DNA of 64,000 bases from a bacterium OL-1. GTDB taxonomy: Bacteria > Actinomycetota > Coriobacteriia > Coriobacteriales > Atopobiaceae. Location: the NCBI GenBank assembly GCA_000752675.2, contig LM994627.1, positions 244,429 through 308,428 on the forward strand, in the 5' to 3' direction. The notes under the pieces were generated by a model. It did no database searches. It was not told where the DNA came from and saw only the letters and a program-made list of their open reading frames with translations. How positions within the stretch are numbered: position 1 is the first letter of the stretch; every line of letters begins with the position of its first letter. This document shows positions 28,119 to 37,731 of the stretch, piece after piece. A program made the translations under genes and the position numbers.

Positions 28119-30932
28119 GTGGCAAACGAGTACAAGAAGACGATGAACCTCCCCAAGACGGGGTTCCCCATGAGGGCGTCGCTGGCCCAGAACGAGCCCA
28201 AGCGCCTTGCACAGTGGGATGAGGACAAGCTCTACGAGCAGCTCCTCAAGAAGAACGAGGGCCACGAGAAGTTCGTCCTGCACGACGGCCCGCCGTACGC
28301 CAACGGCCCCATCCACCTGGGCCATGCGCAGAACAAGATCAGCAAGGACATCGTCAACCGCTACTGGGCTATGCGCGGCTACCAGACGCCGTACGTCCCG
28401 GGCTGGGACTGCCACGGCCAGCCCATTGAGCACAAGGTCGAGGAGACGCTGGGCACCGAGAAGTTCAACCAGCTCCCCACGGTCAAGATTCGCGAGCTCT
28501 GCCGCAAGATGGCCGTCGAGCAGGTGGACACCCAGCGCCAGGGCTTCAAGCGCCTGGGCGTGCTGGGCGAGTGGGACAACCCCTACCTCACCTACGTCCA
28601 CGACTACGACGCCACCGACGTTGAGATCTTCAAGGCCATCTTCGACAAGGGAGCCATCTACCGCGGCCGCAAGCCCGTGCACTGGTGCACCCACTGCCAC
28701 ACGGCCCTCGCCGAGGCCGAGATCGAGTACGGCGACGAGGTCTCGCCGGCCATCTTCGTGCGCTTTGAGATGACCACCGTCCCCGCCGGCCTCGAGGCCT
28801 ACAAGGGCAACCTCTGGGTTGACATCTGGACCACGACCCCCTGGACCCTTCCTGCCGACGACGCCGTGATCCTGCACCCCGAGGCAGACTACGTGGCCGT
28901 TGTTGTCGATGGCCGCGCCGAGCTCATGGCCGAGGCACTTGTCGAGAAGGACTGCGCCAAGTTTGGCTACGAGTCCTACGAGCTTGCTCGCCGCGCCGAC
29001 GGCGAGGTCTGGCGCATGACGGGCGAGGAGCTCTGCCACAACAAGTACAAGCAGCCCATCTTTGGCGACCAGGGCGTCGAGGGCGAGTTCATCTACGCCG
29101 ACTACGTTACCCTCGATGACGGCACCGGTATCGTCCACACGGCCCCCGGCCACGGCGTCGACGACTACAACGCGGGCATGCGTTTTGGCATCCCCGTGGT
29201 CATGCCCGTTGACGACGACGGCAACTTCTACAAGGGTGACGGCATGGGAACCGGCGGCCCGTGGTCCGGCATGAACGTGAACGATGCCAACCCCAAGATC
29301 ATCGAGTGGCTCGAGGAGCGCGGCACGCTCATCCTGCACGAGGACATCACCCACAGCTACCCGCACTGCTGGCGCTGCAAGCAGCCCGTCATCTTCCGCG
29401 CCACGAGCCAGTGGTTTGTCTCGATGGACAAGACCGGCCTGCGCAAGGACGCCCTGCGCGAGCTCGAGAAGGTCAAGTTCTACCCCGCACACTCGCGCAA
29501 CCGCATCACGTCGATGGTCGAGGGCAGGCCGGATTGGTGCATCTCCCGCCAGCGCAACTGGGGCGTACCCATTCCTGCCTACACCTGTCAGGACTGCGGC
29601 GAGACGGTCATGAACGACGCCACGCTCGACAAGGTCATCGAGCTCTTCCGCGAGAAGGGCTCCGACGCCTGGTTCACCGAGGACCCCGCGAGCTACCTGG
29701 GTGACGCCTGCGTGTGCCCCAAGTGCGGCAGCCACAATCTCAAGGCAAACACCGACATCCTCGACGTGTGGTGGGACTCCGGTGTCTCGCACACCGCCGT
29801 GTGCAAGCACCGCGGCTACCTCAAGTTCCCCGCCGACATGTACCTCGAGGGCTCCGACCAGCACCGCGGCTGGTTCATGAGCTCGCTCATGACCTCGGTT
29901 GGCGCGTACGACGTGGCACCGTACAAGTCGATCGTCTCCCAGGGCTTCACGCTTGACGGCCAGGGCCGCAAGATGTCCAAGTCTCTCGGCAACGTGATTG
30001 ACCCCAACAAGGAGTGCGATACCCGCGGTGCCGACGTGCTGCGCCTGTGGGTCGCCTCGGTCGACACCTCGACCGACGTCCCCTGCGACGACACGATCCT
30101 CGACCACGTGGGCGACGCCTACCGCAAGATCCGCAACACCTTCCGCTTCTTGCTCGGCGAGATCGAGAACCAGTTTGACCCCGCCACCCAGGGCGTCCCC
30201 GTGTCCGAGCTCACTGCCTACGACCGCATAACGCTCGCGCACATGTGCGAGGTCCACGACACCGTTGCGCGCGCGTACGAGGGCTACCGCTTCAACGTGG
30301 TCTTCCGCACACTCTACGACTACGTGACCGAGCTCTCCAACGGCTTTCTCAACGCGACAAAGGACCGCGTCTACTGCGGTGCCACCAACTCGCCCGAGCG
30401 CCGCTCCGCGCAGACCACCTGGGCCTACATCCTGTCGATGCTCATCCACGACTTCCAGCCCATCTTGGTCTACACCACCGACGAGGTCATGCCGCACCTG
30501 CCCGCCTCCATGCGAGACAACCAGGAGCACGCTGCACTTCTCGACTGGTACCAGGCGCCCATGGCTGCCGATGAGTACGAGCCCCTGCTCAAGGCCCACA
30601 AGGCCCTCGCCGAGGCGAGGGGCGCCTTCACGAAGGCCTACGAGGAGGCTGCGTCTGAGGGGGCCATTCCCGAGAAGACCTCGCAGGCCGCTCGCGCCGC
30701 TCTCACAATGCCGGTCGATGCCCTCGAGGAGCTCGAGCGCACGGGCATCGACCTCGCCGAGCCGCTTGTGTGCTCCGCGGTCACCGTTGCCGCAGGGGAC
30801 GAGTTCTCTGCTGCCGTCACCCACGCCGAGGGCGAGCGTTGCCCCAGGTGCTGGAACTGGCGTGAGCTTGGCGATGACGGCCTGTGCTGCCGCTGCCACG
30901 ACGCGGTTGAGGGCGCGTCTGAGCAGGGCTAG
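28119..30932 (+). CDS. ileS: Isoleucyl-tRNA synthetase
   Basis: A 937-residue class I aminoacyl-tRNA synthetase. The HIGH-type motif is PIHLGHA, the KMSKS motif is KMSKSLGN, and the editing (CP1) domain lies between them. The C-terminal zinc finger is CPRCW...CCRCH. The N-terminus MANEYKKTMNLPKTGFPMRA fits the family. Start GTG 28119 is chosen because GGAGGGTG lies 6-7 bp upstream; in-frame ATG 28104 overlaps that site. It follows the T-box leader, so expression responds to uncharged tRNA-Ile, and it is followed by lspA after 45 bp. Confidence 0.95.
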   Translation: MANEYKKTMNLPKTGFPMRASLAQNEPKRLAQWDEDKLYEQLLKKNEGHEKFVLHDGPPYANGPIHLGHAQNKISKDIVNRYWAMRGYQTPYVPGWDCHGQPIEHKVEETLGTEKFNQLPTVKIRELCRKMAVEQVDTQRQGFKRLGVLGEWDNPYLTYVHDYDATDVEIFKAIFDKGAIYRGRKPVHWCTHCHTALAEAEIEYGDEVSPAIFVRFEMTTVPAGLEAYKGNLWVDIWTTTPWTLPADDAVILHPEADYVAVVVDGRAELMAEALVEKDCAKFGYESYELARRADGEVWRMTGEELCHNKYKQPIFGDQGVEGEFIYADYVTLDDGTGIVHTAPGHGVDDYNAGMRFGIPVVMPVDDDGNFYKGDGMGTGGPWSGMNVNDANPKIIEWLEERGTLILHEDITHSYPHCWRCKQPVIFRATSQWFVSMDKTGLRKDALRELEKVKFYPAHSRNRITSMVEGRPDWCISRQRNWGVPIPAYTCQDCGETVMNDATLDKVIELFREKGSDAWFTEDPASYLGDACVCPKCGSHNLKANTDILDVWWDSGVSHTAVCKHRGYLKFPADMYLEGSDQHRGWFMSSLMTSVGAYDVAPYKSIVSQGFTLDGQGRKMSKSLGNVIDPNKECDTRGADVLRLWVASVDTSTDVPCDDTILDHVGDAYRKIRNTFRFLLGEIENQFDPATQGVPVSELTAYDRITLAHMCEVHDTVARAYEGYRFNVVFRTLYDYVTELSNGFLNATKDRVYCGATNSPERRSAQTTWAYILSMLIHDFQPILVYTTDEVMPHLPASMRDNQEHAALLDWYQAPMAADEYEPLLKAHKALAEARGAFTKAYEEAASEGAIPEKTSQAARAALTMPVDALEELERTGIDLAEPLVCSAVTVAAGDEFSAAVTHAEGERCPRCWNWRELGDDGLCCRCHDAVEGASEQG

Positions 30933-30977
30933 CTTTTTTGAGGGAAGTTTGTTGGGAGACGTACGTAGGGGGCCTTT

Positions 30978-31547
30978 GTGACAGTTGACGCAATGCATAC
31001 GGCTCGGTCATGGCGGGGCGCGAGGCTCGTCGTGTTCTGGGTTATCTGCGTGCTTGCTGTTCTCGTCGACCAGGTCACGAAGGCCGCTGTCCGCGCGTCT
31101 CTTGTCCCGGGGCAGCCCCAGGAGTTCATTCCGGGTGTCCTAGACCTCTCGTTCGTGAAGAACACGGGTGCGGCGTTCTCCATTGGGGAGGGCGCCGGCC
31201 CCGTGTTCATCGTCTTTGCGGCCGCCGTGCTTGCCTTTGGCATCTGGCTTGTGTGGTCGCATGACTCACTGCCCATGCCGCTTGTGGTGTCCGTCGCCTG
31301 CGTGTGCGGCGGGGGCGTTGGCAACATGATCGACCGCATGATCTTTGGTTACGTCACGGACTTCTTTGCCACCACGTTCATGGACTTCCCTGTGTTCAAC
31401 GTGGCGGACATCTTTGTCACCGTGGGCATTGTGGTCTCGGTGATTCTCTACCTCGTGATGGTTGACGCACCCGCAAGCGCCGCGGAGGCTTCCGCGCGCA
31501 CCAGCGGGGCCGCCTCGTCCAGCGTTGGAGACCGCCAGGATGCCTGA
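30978..31547 (+). CDS. lspA: Lipoprotein signal peptidase
   Basis: A 189-residue integral membrane aspartyl protease that cleaves prolipoprotein signal peptides. It has four membrane segments and the family blocks DQVTKAAVR, VKNTGAAFSI, GGGVGNMIDRM and VFNVADIFVTVG, which carry the two catalytic aspartates. A non-conserved Ala/Ser-rich tail of about 25 residues follows. The start is GTG 30978; a later ATG at codon 6 is also possible. Its stop overlaps the RluD-type gene by 8 nt, the usual lspA-rluD pair. The LsrB-like lipoprotein is one likely client. Confidence 0.92.
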   Translation: MTVDAMHTARSWRGARLVVFWVICVLAVLVDQVTKAAVRASLVPGQPQEFIPGVLDLSFVKNTGAAFSIGEGAGPVFIVFAAAVLAFGIWLVWSHDSLPMPLVVSVACVCGGGVGNMIDRMIFGYVTDFFATTFMDFPVFNVADIFVTVGIVVSVILYLVMVDAPASAAEASARTSGAASSSVGDRQDA

Positions 31548-32556
31548 TCGTCTCGTTGGCCTGCTCGTGGGGCCCGAGGGGGACGGCGTGCGCATCGATG
31601 CGTTCCTCTCGGCACAAGATGGCATGCCGTCGAGGAGCGCGTGTGCGCGTCTCGTCGAGGAGGGGCGCGTGACGCTTAACGCCACGCCCGTCTCGTCCAA
31701 GAGCGAGCGTCTCTGCCTGGGAGATCGCCTCCAGGTGACGCTCCCCGAGGAGGAACCTGCCACGGGCGTCCTTGCGCCCAACCCATACATCCCGCTGGAT
31801 ATCCGCTTTGAGGACCAGTACCTCATGGTCCTTTCTAAGCAGGCGGGCCTTGTGTGCCATCCCAGCCCCGGCCATGTGGATGACACGCTGGCCAATGCCC
31901 TTGTCGCACATTGCGGCTACTCACGCCTGGGACGCCTTCAGGGAGACGACCGGCCGGGCATCGTGCACCGCCTTGACATGGACACCTCTGGCCTCATGGT
32001 TGCCGCCAAGGACGACGAGACCCAGAAGGCGTTGCAGGACCTTATTCGCCTGCGTGTGCTCGACCGTCGCTACGTGACCCTGGTGCAGGGATATGTGGCC
32101 CCCGATAAGGGCACCATCGAGAGCGGCATCGCTCGTTCCACGCGGGACCGCCTGCGCATGATGGTGACCGATGACCCCGGCGCCCGCGAGGCTATCACCA
32201 CCTTCACCACGCTCGAGCGCTTCGAGGCGGGCCGCCGCGATGAAGGCTACACGCTACTCGAGTGCCATCTCTATACTGGCCGCACGCACCAGATTCGCGT
32301 TCACATGCGCCACATTGGCCACTGTGTGGTGGGCGACCCCCTCTACGGGCGTGGCGACCTGCGTCAGAACCTGGGTCTTTCCAGGCAGTTCCTTCACTCT
32401 TGGCACATTTGCTTCGACCATCCCGTGACCGGAGAGACCATCGAGCTTGCCGACGAGCTGCCGGAGGACCTGCGCACTGTACTAGAATCGCTGAAGGATA
32501 CCTCAATGGGACGAACGGCGGCGGGCGAGCGCATCTGCCCGCAGCTTGGTGTGTAA
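31540..32556 (+). CDS. RluD-type RNA pseudouridine synthase
   Basis: A 338-residue RluA/RluD-family pseudouridine synthase. An S4 domain lies at about residues 15-70 (RIDAFLSAQDGMPSRSACARLVEEG). The catalytic domain contains the signature HRLDMDTSGLMVAAK with the catalytic aspartate, and YTGRTHQIRVH. The ATG 31540 overlaps the lspA end. The family modifies 23S rRNA uridines (RluD: 1911, 1915, 1917); the exact target is not fixed by sequence. The last 20 residues are non-conserved. Confidence 0.9.
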   Translation: MPDRLVGLLVGPEGDGVRIDAFLSAQDGMPSRSACARLVEEGRVTLNATPVSSKSERLCLGDRLQVTLPEEEPATGVLAPNPYIPLDIRFEDQYLMVLSKQAGLVCHPSPGHVDDTLANALVAHCGYSRLGRLQGDDRPGIVHRLDMDTSGLMVAAKDDETQKALQDLIRLRVLDRRYVTLVQGYVAPDKGTIESGIARSTRDRLRMMVTDDPGAREAITTFTTLERFEAGRRDEGYTLLECHLYTGRTHQIRVHMRHIGHCVVGDPLYGRGDLRQNLGLSRQFLHSWHICFDHPVTGETIELADELPEDLRTVLESLKDTSMGRTAAGERICPQLGV

Positions 32557-32615
32557 CGAAGTCGCTCCGCGCATGTTGCTCTTGGCGTGCGCGGCAACGT
32601 GAGAGAGAGCTTGCT

Positions 32616-33920
32616 ATGGAGTTCAACAGGATCGGACTCACACCAATCGTGATCTTCAACATGATTGTGTGGCTCTTCTTCACGCTGGCGTACTTCTACC
32701 AGTTTGTCTACCTCATTCGCGTTGCCGCTCGCGGCATGGTCAAGCTGCCGCCGGCAAAGAAGCTGCACCGCTATGCCTTCTTCATCTCGGCGCACAACGA
32801 GGAGCCGGTCATCGGCAACCTTGTTCGGTCCATTCTTGCCCAGGACTATCCGCGCGAGCTCATGGACGTCTTCGTGGTTTGCGACGCCTGCACCGACAAC
32901 ACGCACGAGGAGGCCGAGCGCGCCGGCGCCATTGTCTGGGACAGAAACGACCTTGCGCGCCGTGGCAAGAGCTGGGCAATGGACTACGGCTTTGATCGCA
33001 TCCTCAACGAGTATGGCGACAAGTACGAGGGCTTCTTCGTCTTCGACGCGGACAACCTCGTCTCGCCCAACTACACGCGCATCATGAACGACGCGTTCGA
33101 TGCCGGCTACCTGGTGTGCACGAGCTACCGTAACTCCAAGAACTTCGACTCCAGTTGGATTTCTGCTGCAAACGCGCTCTGGTTCATGCGCGAGGCAAAG
33201 TTCCTGAATAACGCGCGCATGATGGTTGGCACGAGCTGCGCTATCTCAGGCTCGGGCTGGCTCGTCTCGGGCAAGATCATCAAGGGCATGCACGGGTGGG
33301 ACTTCCACACGCTTACGGAGGACATCCAGTTCTCCACATTCTGCTGCGCGAACAACATCCAGATTGGCTATGCGCCTGCCGAGTTCTTCGACGAGCAGCC
33401 CGTTACCTTCAAAGCCAGCTGGGTGCAGCGCCTGCGTTGGACCAAGGGCTTCTACCAGGTGTTCTTCTCGTACTGCAGGGACCTCTTCCATGGAATCCGC
33501 CATGGGCGCTTTGCCTCGTACGACATGCTCATGACCATCGCGCCGGGTATGATCCTCACGCTCCTCTCGGCCTTTGTGAACGCGACCTACCTCATCGTGG
33601 GTAGCCTGAGCCATGGCTTCATTGCCACGCAGGCCGAGCTCTCCATGTGCGTGGGATCTCTGATCATGACATTCTTCTCGATGTACTTCGTGTTTTTCCT
33701 GCTCGCCATCATCACGACCATCTCCGAGCGCAAGCACATCCACTGCCACAAGAGCAGGCGCTGGATCATCTTCACCAACCTGTTCACGTTCCCGCTGTTC
33801 ATGATGACCTACATCCCCATGACCGCGGTGGCCCTCTTCAAGAAGGTCGAGTGGATTCCCACCAAGCACGACATTGCCGTGAACGTCGAGGACGTCCTTG
33901 CGGAGGACGCCAGCAAGTAG
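32616..33920 (+). CDS. Membrane family 2 glycosyltransferase
   Basis: A 434-residue processive-type GT2 enzyme. An N-terminal membrane segment (residues about 10-35) precedes the catalytic domain, which has SAHNEEPVIGNL, the DAD-type motif VFDADNLVSP, TEDIQ as the general-base region and QRLRW as the (Q/R)xxRW motif. Three or more membrane segments follow, from about residue 305. This layout is shared with chitin/poly-GlcNAc/cellulose-type synthases, so it probably extends an extracellular polysaccharide or glycolipid from a nucleotide sugar at the membrane. No other polysaccharide genes are adjacent, so the product is unknown. Confidence 0.82.
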   Translation: MEFNRIGLTPIVIFNMIVWLFFTLAYFYQFVYLIRVAARGMVKLPPAKKLHRYAFFISAHNEEPVIGNLVRSILAQDYPRELMDVFVVCDACTDNTHEEAERAGAIVWDRNDLARRGKSWAMDYGFDRILNEYGDKYEGFFVFDADNLVSPNYTRIMNDAFDAGYLVCTSYRNSKNFDSSWISAANALWFMREAKFLNNARMMVGTSCAISGSGWLVSGKIIKGMHGWDFHTLTEDIQFSTFCCANNIQIGYAPAEFFDEQPVTFKASWVQRLRWTKGFYQVFFSYCRDLFHGIRHGRFASYDMLMTIAPGMILTLLSAFVNATYLIVGSLSHGFIATQAELSMCVGSLIMTFFSMYFVFFLLAIITTISERKHIHCHKSRRWIIFTNLFTFPLFMMTYIPMTAVALFKKVEWIPTKHDIAVNVEDVLAEDASK

Positions 33921-34048
33921 GGCGCACGGCGACCGGCGGTGGAGCGGCCGGGGGCTGGCATCTCCTCGCTGCGTCCGCCTTGCGGCTTCCTCCTGTGGTG
34001 CGTTCTCGCAGCTCGGCGGGCGGTGACAAAGAGTCGGCCGTCGGATGC

Positions 34049-34054
34049 TACAAT
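34049..34054 (+). promoter_or_regulatory. Possible -10 box before guaB
   Basis: TACAAT lies 56 bp before the guaB ATG in a GC-rich gap of 189 bp that holds no gene. No good -35 at standard spacing is visible. Confidence 0.35.
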
Positions 34055-34109
34055 GGCCCGCAATAGTGGCTACCAGTACCGCATTCGCGGAGAGTAGGAG
34101 CGCACGCGC

Positions 34110-35627
34110 ATGGCAACGTTCTTCGAAGGGGAATCGCACACCTTCTCTGAGTACCTGCTTGTTCCTGGCTATTCCTCGGCGGAGAACATCCCCGCGAACG
34201 TCTCGCTTCGCACGCCCCTCGTACGCTTCAAGCGTGGCGAGGAGCCTGCCCTGAGCCTAAACATCCCCATGGTCTCGGCCATCATGCAGGCAGTCTCTGG
34301 CCCCAAGCTTGCCGTTGCGCTTGCCCAGGAGGGTGGTCTCTCCTTTATCTATGGCTCGCAGAGTGCCGATGACGAGGCGGCCATGGTGCGAGAGGTGAAG
34401 TCCTACAAGGCTGGCTTTGTTGTCTCTGACTCAACGCTCACGCCCGACATGACGCTCGGCCAGGTCATGGAGATGAAGGAGCGCACCGGCCACTCCACCA
34501 TGCCCGTCACCGATGACGGCACCTCCCACGGTCACCTCGTGGGCATTGTGACCTCGCGTGACTATCGTCCCTCCCGCGACGACCGCGCCAAGCTCGTCTC
34601 GGAGTTCATGACCCCGCGCGAGAAGATGATCGTTGCCGAGGACGGCACCTCGCTCAAGACCGCCAACGACATCATCTGGGACAACAAGCTCAACCAGCTG
34701 CCCATCGTCGATGCAGACAACCGCCTGGTTGCGCTTGTCTTCCGCAAGGACTACGACTCCCACAAGTCCCGTCCGGATGAGCTTCTCGACCAGCACAAGC
34801 GCTACCTCGTGGGTGCCGGCATCAACACGCGCGACTACGCCGAGCGCGTCCCCAAGCTGGTGGACGCCGGCGCCGACGTGCTGTGCATCGACTCCTCCGA
34901 GGGCTTCTCGGAGTGGCAGAAGCGCACCCTTGCGTGGATTCGCGAGAGCTACGGCGACTCCGTGCGCGTGGGTGCGGGCAATGTTGTCGACGCCGAGGGC
35001 TTCCGCTTCCTGGCAGACTGCGGCGCTGACTTCGTGAAGGTAGGCATTGGCGGCGGCTCCATCTGCATCACCCGCGAGCAGAAGGGCATCGGCCGCGGTC
35101 AGGCCTCCGCGCTCATCGACGTGTGCCGCGCGCGTGACGAGTACTACGAGGAGACCGGCGTCTACGTGCCCGTGTGCTCCGACGGTGGCATCGTCTACGA
35201 CTACCACATGACGCTCGCGCTGGCCATGGGCGCAGACTTCCTCATGCTTGGCCGCTACTTTGCCCGCTTTGACGAGAGCCCCACGCGTCGCGTCAACGTG
35301 AACGGCTCCTACATGAAGGAGTACTGGGGCGAGGGCTCCGCGCGTGCCCGCAACTGGCAGCGCTACGACCTGGGCGGCAGCAAGAAGGGCCTCTCGTTTG
35401 TCGAGGGCGTCGACTCCTACGTGCCGTACGCCGGACCGCTCAAGGAGAATGTCGACAACTCGCTGCTCAAGGTCCGCTCCACGATGTGCAACTGCGGCGC
35501 GCTTGACCTTGCCGAGTTCCGCGAGAAGGCCAAGCTCACGCTTGTCTCGGCCACGTCGCTCGTCGAGGGCGGCGCGCACGACGTGCTGCTCAAGGACTCC
35601 AGCCAGCAGGTGAACTTCCGCTCGTAG
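34110..35627 (+). CDS. guaB: Inosine-5'-monophosphate dehydrogenase
   Basis: A 505-residue IMP dehydrogenase, which makes XMP in guanine nucleotide synthesis with NAD. The (beta/alpha)8 barrel carries a CBS pair at about residues 105-230. The catalytic loop is [20 protein letters not shown] with the active-site Cys, and a CSDGGI block binds the phosphate. The C-terminal flap contains [13 protein letters not shown]. The N-terminus starts with a family-like YLLVPGYSS segment. It is a single gene followed by a palindrome. Length is slightly above the common 485-490 residues. Confidence 0.93.
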   Translation: MATFFEGESHTFSEYLLVPGYSSAENIPANVSLRTPLVRFKRGEEPALSLNIPMVSAIMQAVSGPKLAVALAQEGGLSFIYGSQSADDEAAMVREVKSYKAGFVVSDSTLTPDMTLGQVMEMKERTGHSTMPVTDDGTSHGHLVGIVTSRDYRPSRDDRAKLVSEFMTPREKMIVAEDGTSLKTANDIIWDNKLNQLPIVDADNRLVALVFRKDYDSHKSRPDELLDQHKRYLVGAGINTRDYAERVPKLVDAGADVLCIDSSEGFSEWQKRTLAWIRESYGDSVRVGAGNVVDAEGFRFLADCGADFVKVGIGGGSICITREQKGIGRGQASALIDVCRARDEYYEETGVYVPVCSDGGIVYDYHMTLALAMGADFLMLGRYFARFDESPTRRVNVNGSYMKEYWGEGSARARNWQRYDLGGSKKGLSFVEGVDSYVPYAGPLKENVDNSLLKVRSTMCNCGALDLAEFREKAKLTLVSATSLVEGGAHDVLLKDSSQQVNFRS

Positions 35628-35629
35628 AG

Positions 35630-35658
35630 TGAGACAAAGGGACAGTCCCCTTGTCTCA
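35630..35658. repeat. 29-bp palindrome (TGAGACAA/GGGAC type) after guaB
   Basis: An interrupted palindrome: TGAGACAA, A, GGGAC, A, GTCCC, C, TTGTCTCA. A related GGGGCTGTCCCC lies just after it (about 35666-35678). Elements of this GGGACAGTCCC/TTGTCTCA type recur in many genomes as intergenic REP-like repeats. It may also end guaB transcription, although no T-run follows. Confidence 0.7.
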
Positions 35659-35710
35659 TCGCAGAGGGGCTGTCCCCTGCCTTGTCTTGTCTAGCAATGG
35701 GAGGCCAGGG

Positions 35711-36802
35711 ATGGACGAGAAGGACTTCGACAACATGCGGCGCGCTGGCACCGATGCCGCGCGACAGGTGGGCGAGGCCTTCTCGCAGCTTGACCTCTCC
35801 GGCGTCTCGAAGTCGATCGAAAAGGCGGTTCGCGACGTGGGGCGCCAGCTCAGCGCCTTCGGGCGAGACGAGCGCTCGCCCTACGTCATCAGCGATCCAC
35901 AAGACGCTAGCCGCGCGCGGTGGCGCATGTGGGCGGGCCTTGCAATCCTCTTCTTCGTGACAATTCCACTGGTTGTCGTAGGGCTTGCACTTCTCATCTT
36001 TAGCCCTTTCTCCGGCATTGTGACGCTGGCGCTCGGTGTCGCAGCGGTCGTAGCGGGCTCGCGGCTTGTGGGCAACGGGGCGCACGAGAAGACCTTCGCG
36101 CAGATGCTGCACCGCGTTGACAAAGCTCTGGGGGATAGGAAGAGCGTCTCCGTGGCCGAGCTTGCTGGCGAGGCTGGCGTCCCCGTTCCGCAGCTTGTCT
36201 CGGTGCTTGATGAGGCGATCTCTCGAGGGCTCATTCCCGAGGGGCGCCTGGACGAGGATGGCGGCAAGAGGGTGCTCTACCTCACCGAGGAGGTGTGGAG
36301 CGCGGCGCAGGTGAGAAGGCCGGTTGCGCAGGCGGCTAGTACCACAGTCGCGGCTTCCTCCGGTGAAGAGTCGTCCTCCCTGCCCGAGGAGGCGCGTGAG
36401 GTTCTCGTTGCCGCTACGAAGAGCGTCGAGGGAATTCGGGAAGGGGCCGAGAAGGTTCGCGAGGGCGAGGTTCGCGCAATGCTCGAGCGGATAGCATCCA
36501 GGACCGAGGACATCTGCGCATACGTCATGCACCATCCGGAGGTCGCGTCGCAGTTCAGGAAAGCGGCGACGTACTACCTGCCCACGACTGCCAAGCTTGC
36601 AGGGTCTTATGTGGAGTTCGAGGGTCATGCAACTGGCCCCGAGGTCGTGAAGACGCTTACGGAGATGCGCTCGTCCTTCGGGCAGATGGACGAGGCACTG
36701 TCGAAGCTCTCCGACGAGCTGGTGCTCGACCAGTCCATCGACGTCCACAGCGACATCGAGGTCCTGCGCACCATGCTCGAGCAGGACGGCCTCTCGGAGT
36801 AG
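35711..36802 (+). CDS. XpaC-like (5-bromo-4-chloroindolyl phosphate hydrolysis) family protein
   Basis: A 363-residue protein of the XpaC family, whose members are usually found next to TelA-type genes. A hydrophilic N-terminal part (residues 1-70) is followed by two closely spaced membrane segments (about 76-122). A winged-helix-like region (VSVAELAGEAGVPVPQLVSVLDEA) and a long helical C-terminus with the conserved YYLPTTAKLAGSYVE motif complete it. ATG 35711 follows GGGAGG; an earlier in-frame start would lie inside the REP-like element. TelA is encoded convergently 0.9 kb away. The biochemical role is unknown; a stress or toxic-compound role is inferred from TelA. Confidence 0.78.
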   Translation: MDEKDFDNMRRAGTDAARQVGEAFSQLDLSGVSKSIEKAVRDVGRQLSAFGRDERSPYVISDPQDASRARWRMWAGLAILFFVTIPLVVVGLALLIFSPFSGIVTLALGVAAVVAGSRLVGNGAHEKTFAQMLHRVDKALGDRKSVSVAELAGEAGVPVPQLVSVLDEAISRGLIPEGRLDEDGGKRVLYLTEEVWSAAQVRRPVAQAASTTVAASSGEESSSLPEEAREVLVAATKSVEGIREGAEKVREGEVRAMLERIASRTEDICAYVMHHPEVASQFRKAATYYLPTTAKLAGSYVEFEGHATGPEVVKTLTEMRSSFGQMDEALSKLSDELVLDQSIDVHSDIEVLRTMLEQDGLSE

Positions 36803-36805
36803 CGA

Positions 36806-36857
36806 CGGGATTAAACTCCCCGGCAATGGAATCCCGTTGCCGGGGAGTTGAATCCCG
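36806..36857. repeat. REP palindrome, left of the RAYT gene
   Basis: A 52-bp palindrome opening and closing with CGGGATT/AATCCCG. Its arms carry AACTCCCCGGCAA and TTGCCGGGGAGTT, and the loop is TGGAATCCCG. It is the same family as the element to the right of the transposase, so it is probably the substrate of that transposase. Confidence 0.9.
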
Positions 36858-36908
36858 CTGCGAGTTTTGGGGTACAGATAACCACCACTCGACGGGGAGG
36901 GGGTCTGC

Positions 36909-37667
36909 ATGCCCAGGCGCAGCTTGAGCGAGTCTGGTTACTATCACGTTGTCGTGCGGAGCGCGGGAAAGGTGGCGCTCTTTGAGGACGATGCTGATCG
37001 TAGGTGCTACCTCAGGCTGCTCAAAGAGGCGCGCGAGAAGACCGGTGCGCGCATCATCGCGTGGGTTCTCATGACCAACCACGTGCACCTTGTTGTTGAC
37101 TTCGGCGAGTCCTCGTCTGCAATTAGCGCCTTCATGTCCAAGGTTAACTGGTCCTACAGCAAATACTTCAATGCTCGAACTGGTCGCGAAGGCACCCTCT
37201 TCCAGGGAGGCTTCTGGAGCAAGCCCATTGCCGATGACGCACAGCTGATTGCCACGGTTTACTACGTGCACATGAATCCCGAAACCGCTGGTATAGCGCC
37301 CATGCGCGAGTATCACTGGAGCAGCTACCAGGAGTACGCGGGCACCCATTGGGTGGTGGACACGAGCGTACTCCTTGGCTACTTCGGAAGCTTCGAGGCA
37401 TTCGATGCCTACGAGGGTTCGCCGCGAGATGTTGTCTGGGATGCGACGCGGTTGGACAACGATACTCGGCTTCAGGACGAGGATGCCCTTGCATTGGCGA
37501 TGAGGCTAGCAGGCGTGAAAACCTCCAGCGAGCTTCGAGGAATCCACCGTCCCAAGCGAGATGAGATTATCCATCTCATGAGCAACCACGGAGTGAGTGG
37601 CAAGACAATTGCCAGGACCTGGGGGCTCGGCACCTCAACGGTCTCGCGCATCCTGCGACGGGATTGA
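36909..37667 (+). CDS. REP-associated tyrosine transposase (RAYT)
   Basis: A 252-residue Y1/HUH transposase of the RAYT group. The HUH motif appears as TNHVHLVV near residues 57-64. The catalytic tyrosine is probably in the FMSKVNWSYSKYFN segment or in TVYYVHMNPE; I cannot fix which. A C-terminal helix-turn-helix-like tail (VSGKTIARTWGLGTSTVSRILRR) may read the palindromes. The gene is flanked by matching REP elements, and its stop codon lies inside the right-hand one. The product cuts or moves REP single strands in known relatives. It sits between convergent XpaC and TelA genes. Confidence 0.88.
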   Translation: MPRRSLSESGYYHVVVRSAGKVALFEDDADRRCYLRLLKEAREKTGARIIAWVLMTNHVHLVVDFGESSSAISAFMSKVNWSYSKYFNARTGREGTLFQGGFWSKPIADDAQLIATVYYVHMNPETAGIAPMREYHWSSYQEYAGTHWVVDTSVLLGYFGSFEAFDAYEGSPRDVVWDATRLDNDTRLQDEDALALAMRLAGVKTSSELRGIHRPKRDEIIHLMSNHGVSGKTIARTWGLGTSTVSRILRRD

Positions 37668-37731
37668 GTTCCCCGGCAATGGAATCCCGTTCCCCGGCAA
37701 TGGAATCCCATTGCCGGGGAGTTTAATCCCG
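37659..37731. repeat. REP palindrome with an internal tandem copy, right of the RAYT gene
   Basis: A 73-bp element opening with CGGGATTGAGTT and closing with AATCCCG. The unit CCCCGGCAATGGAATCCC is present twice in tandem before the closing arm. It contains the RAYT stop (37665-37667) and, on the other strand, the telA stop and last codons (37723-37731). Confidence 0.9.
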
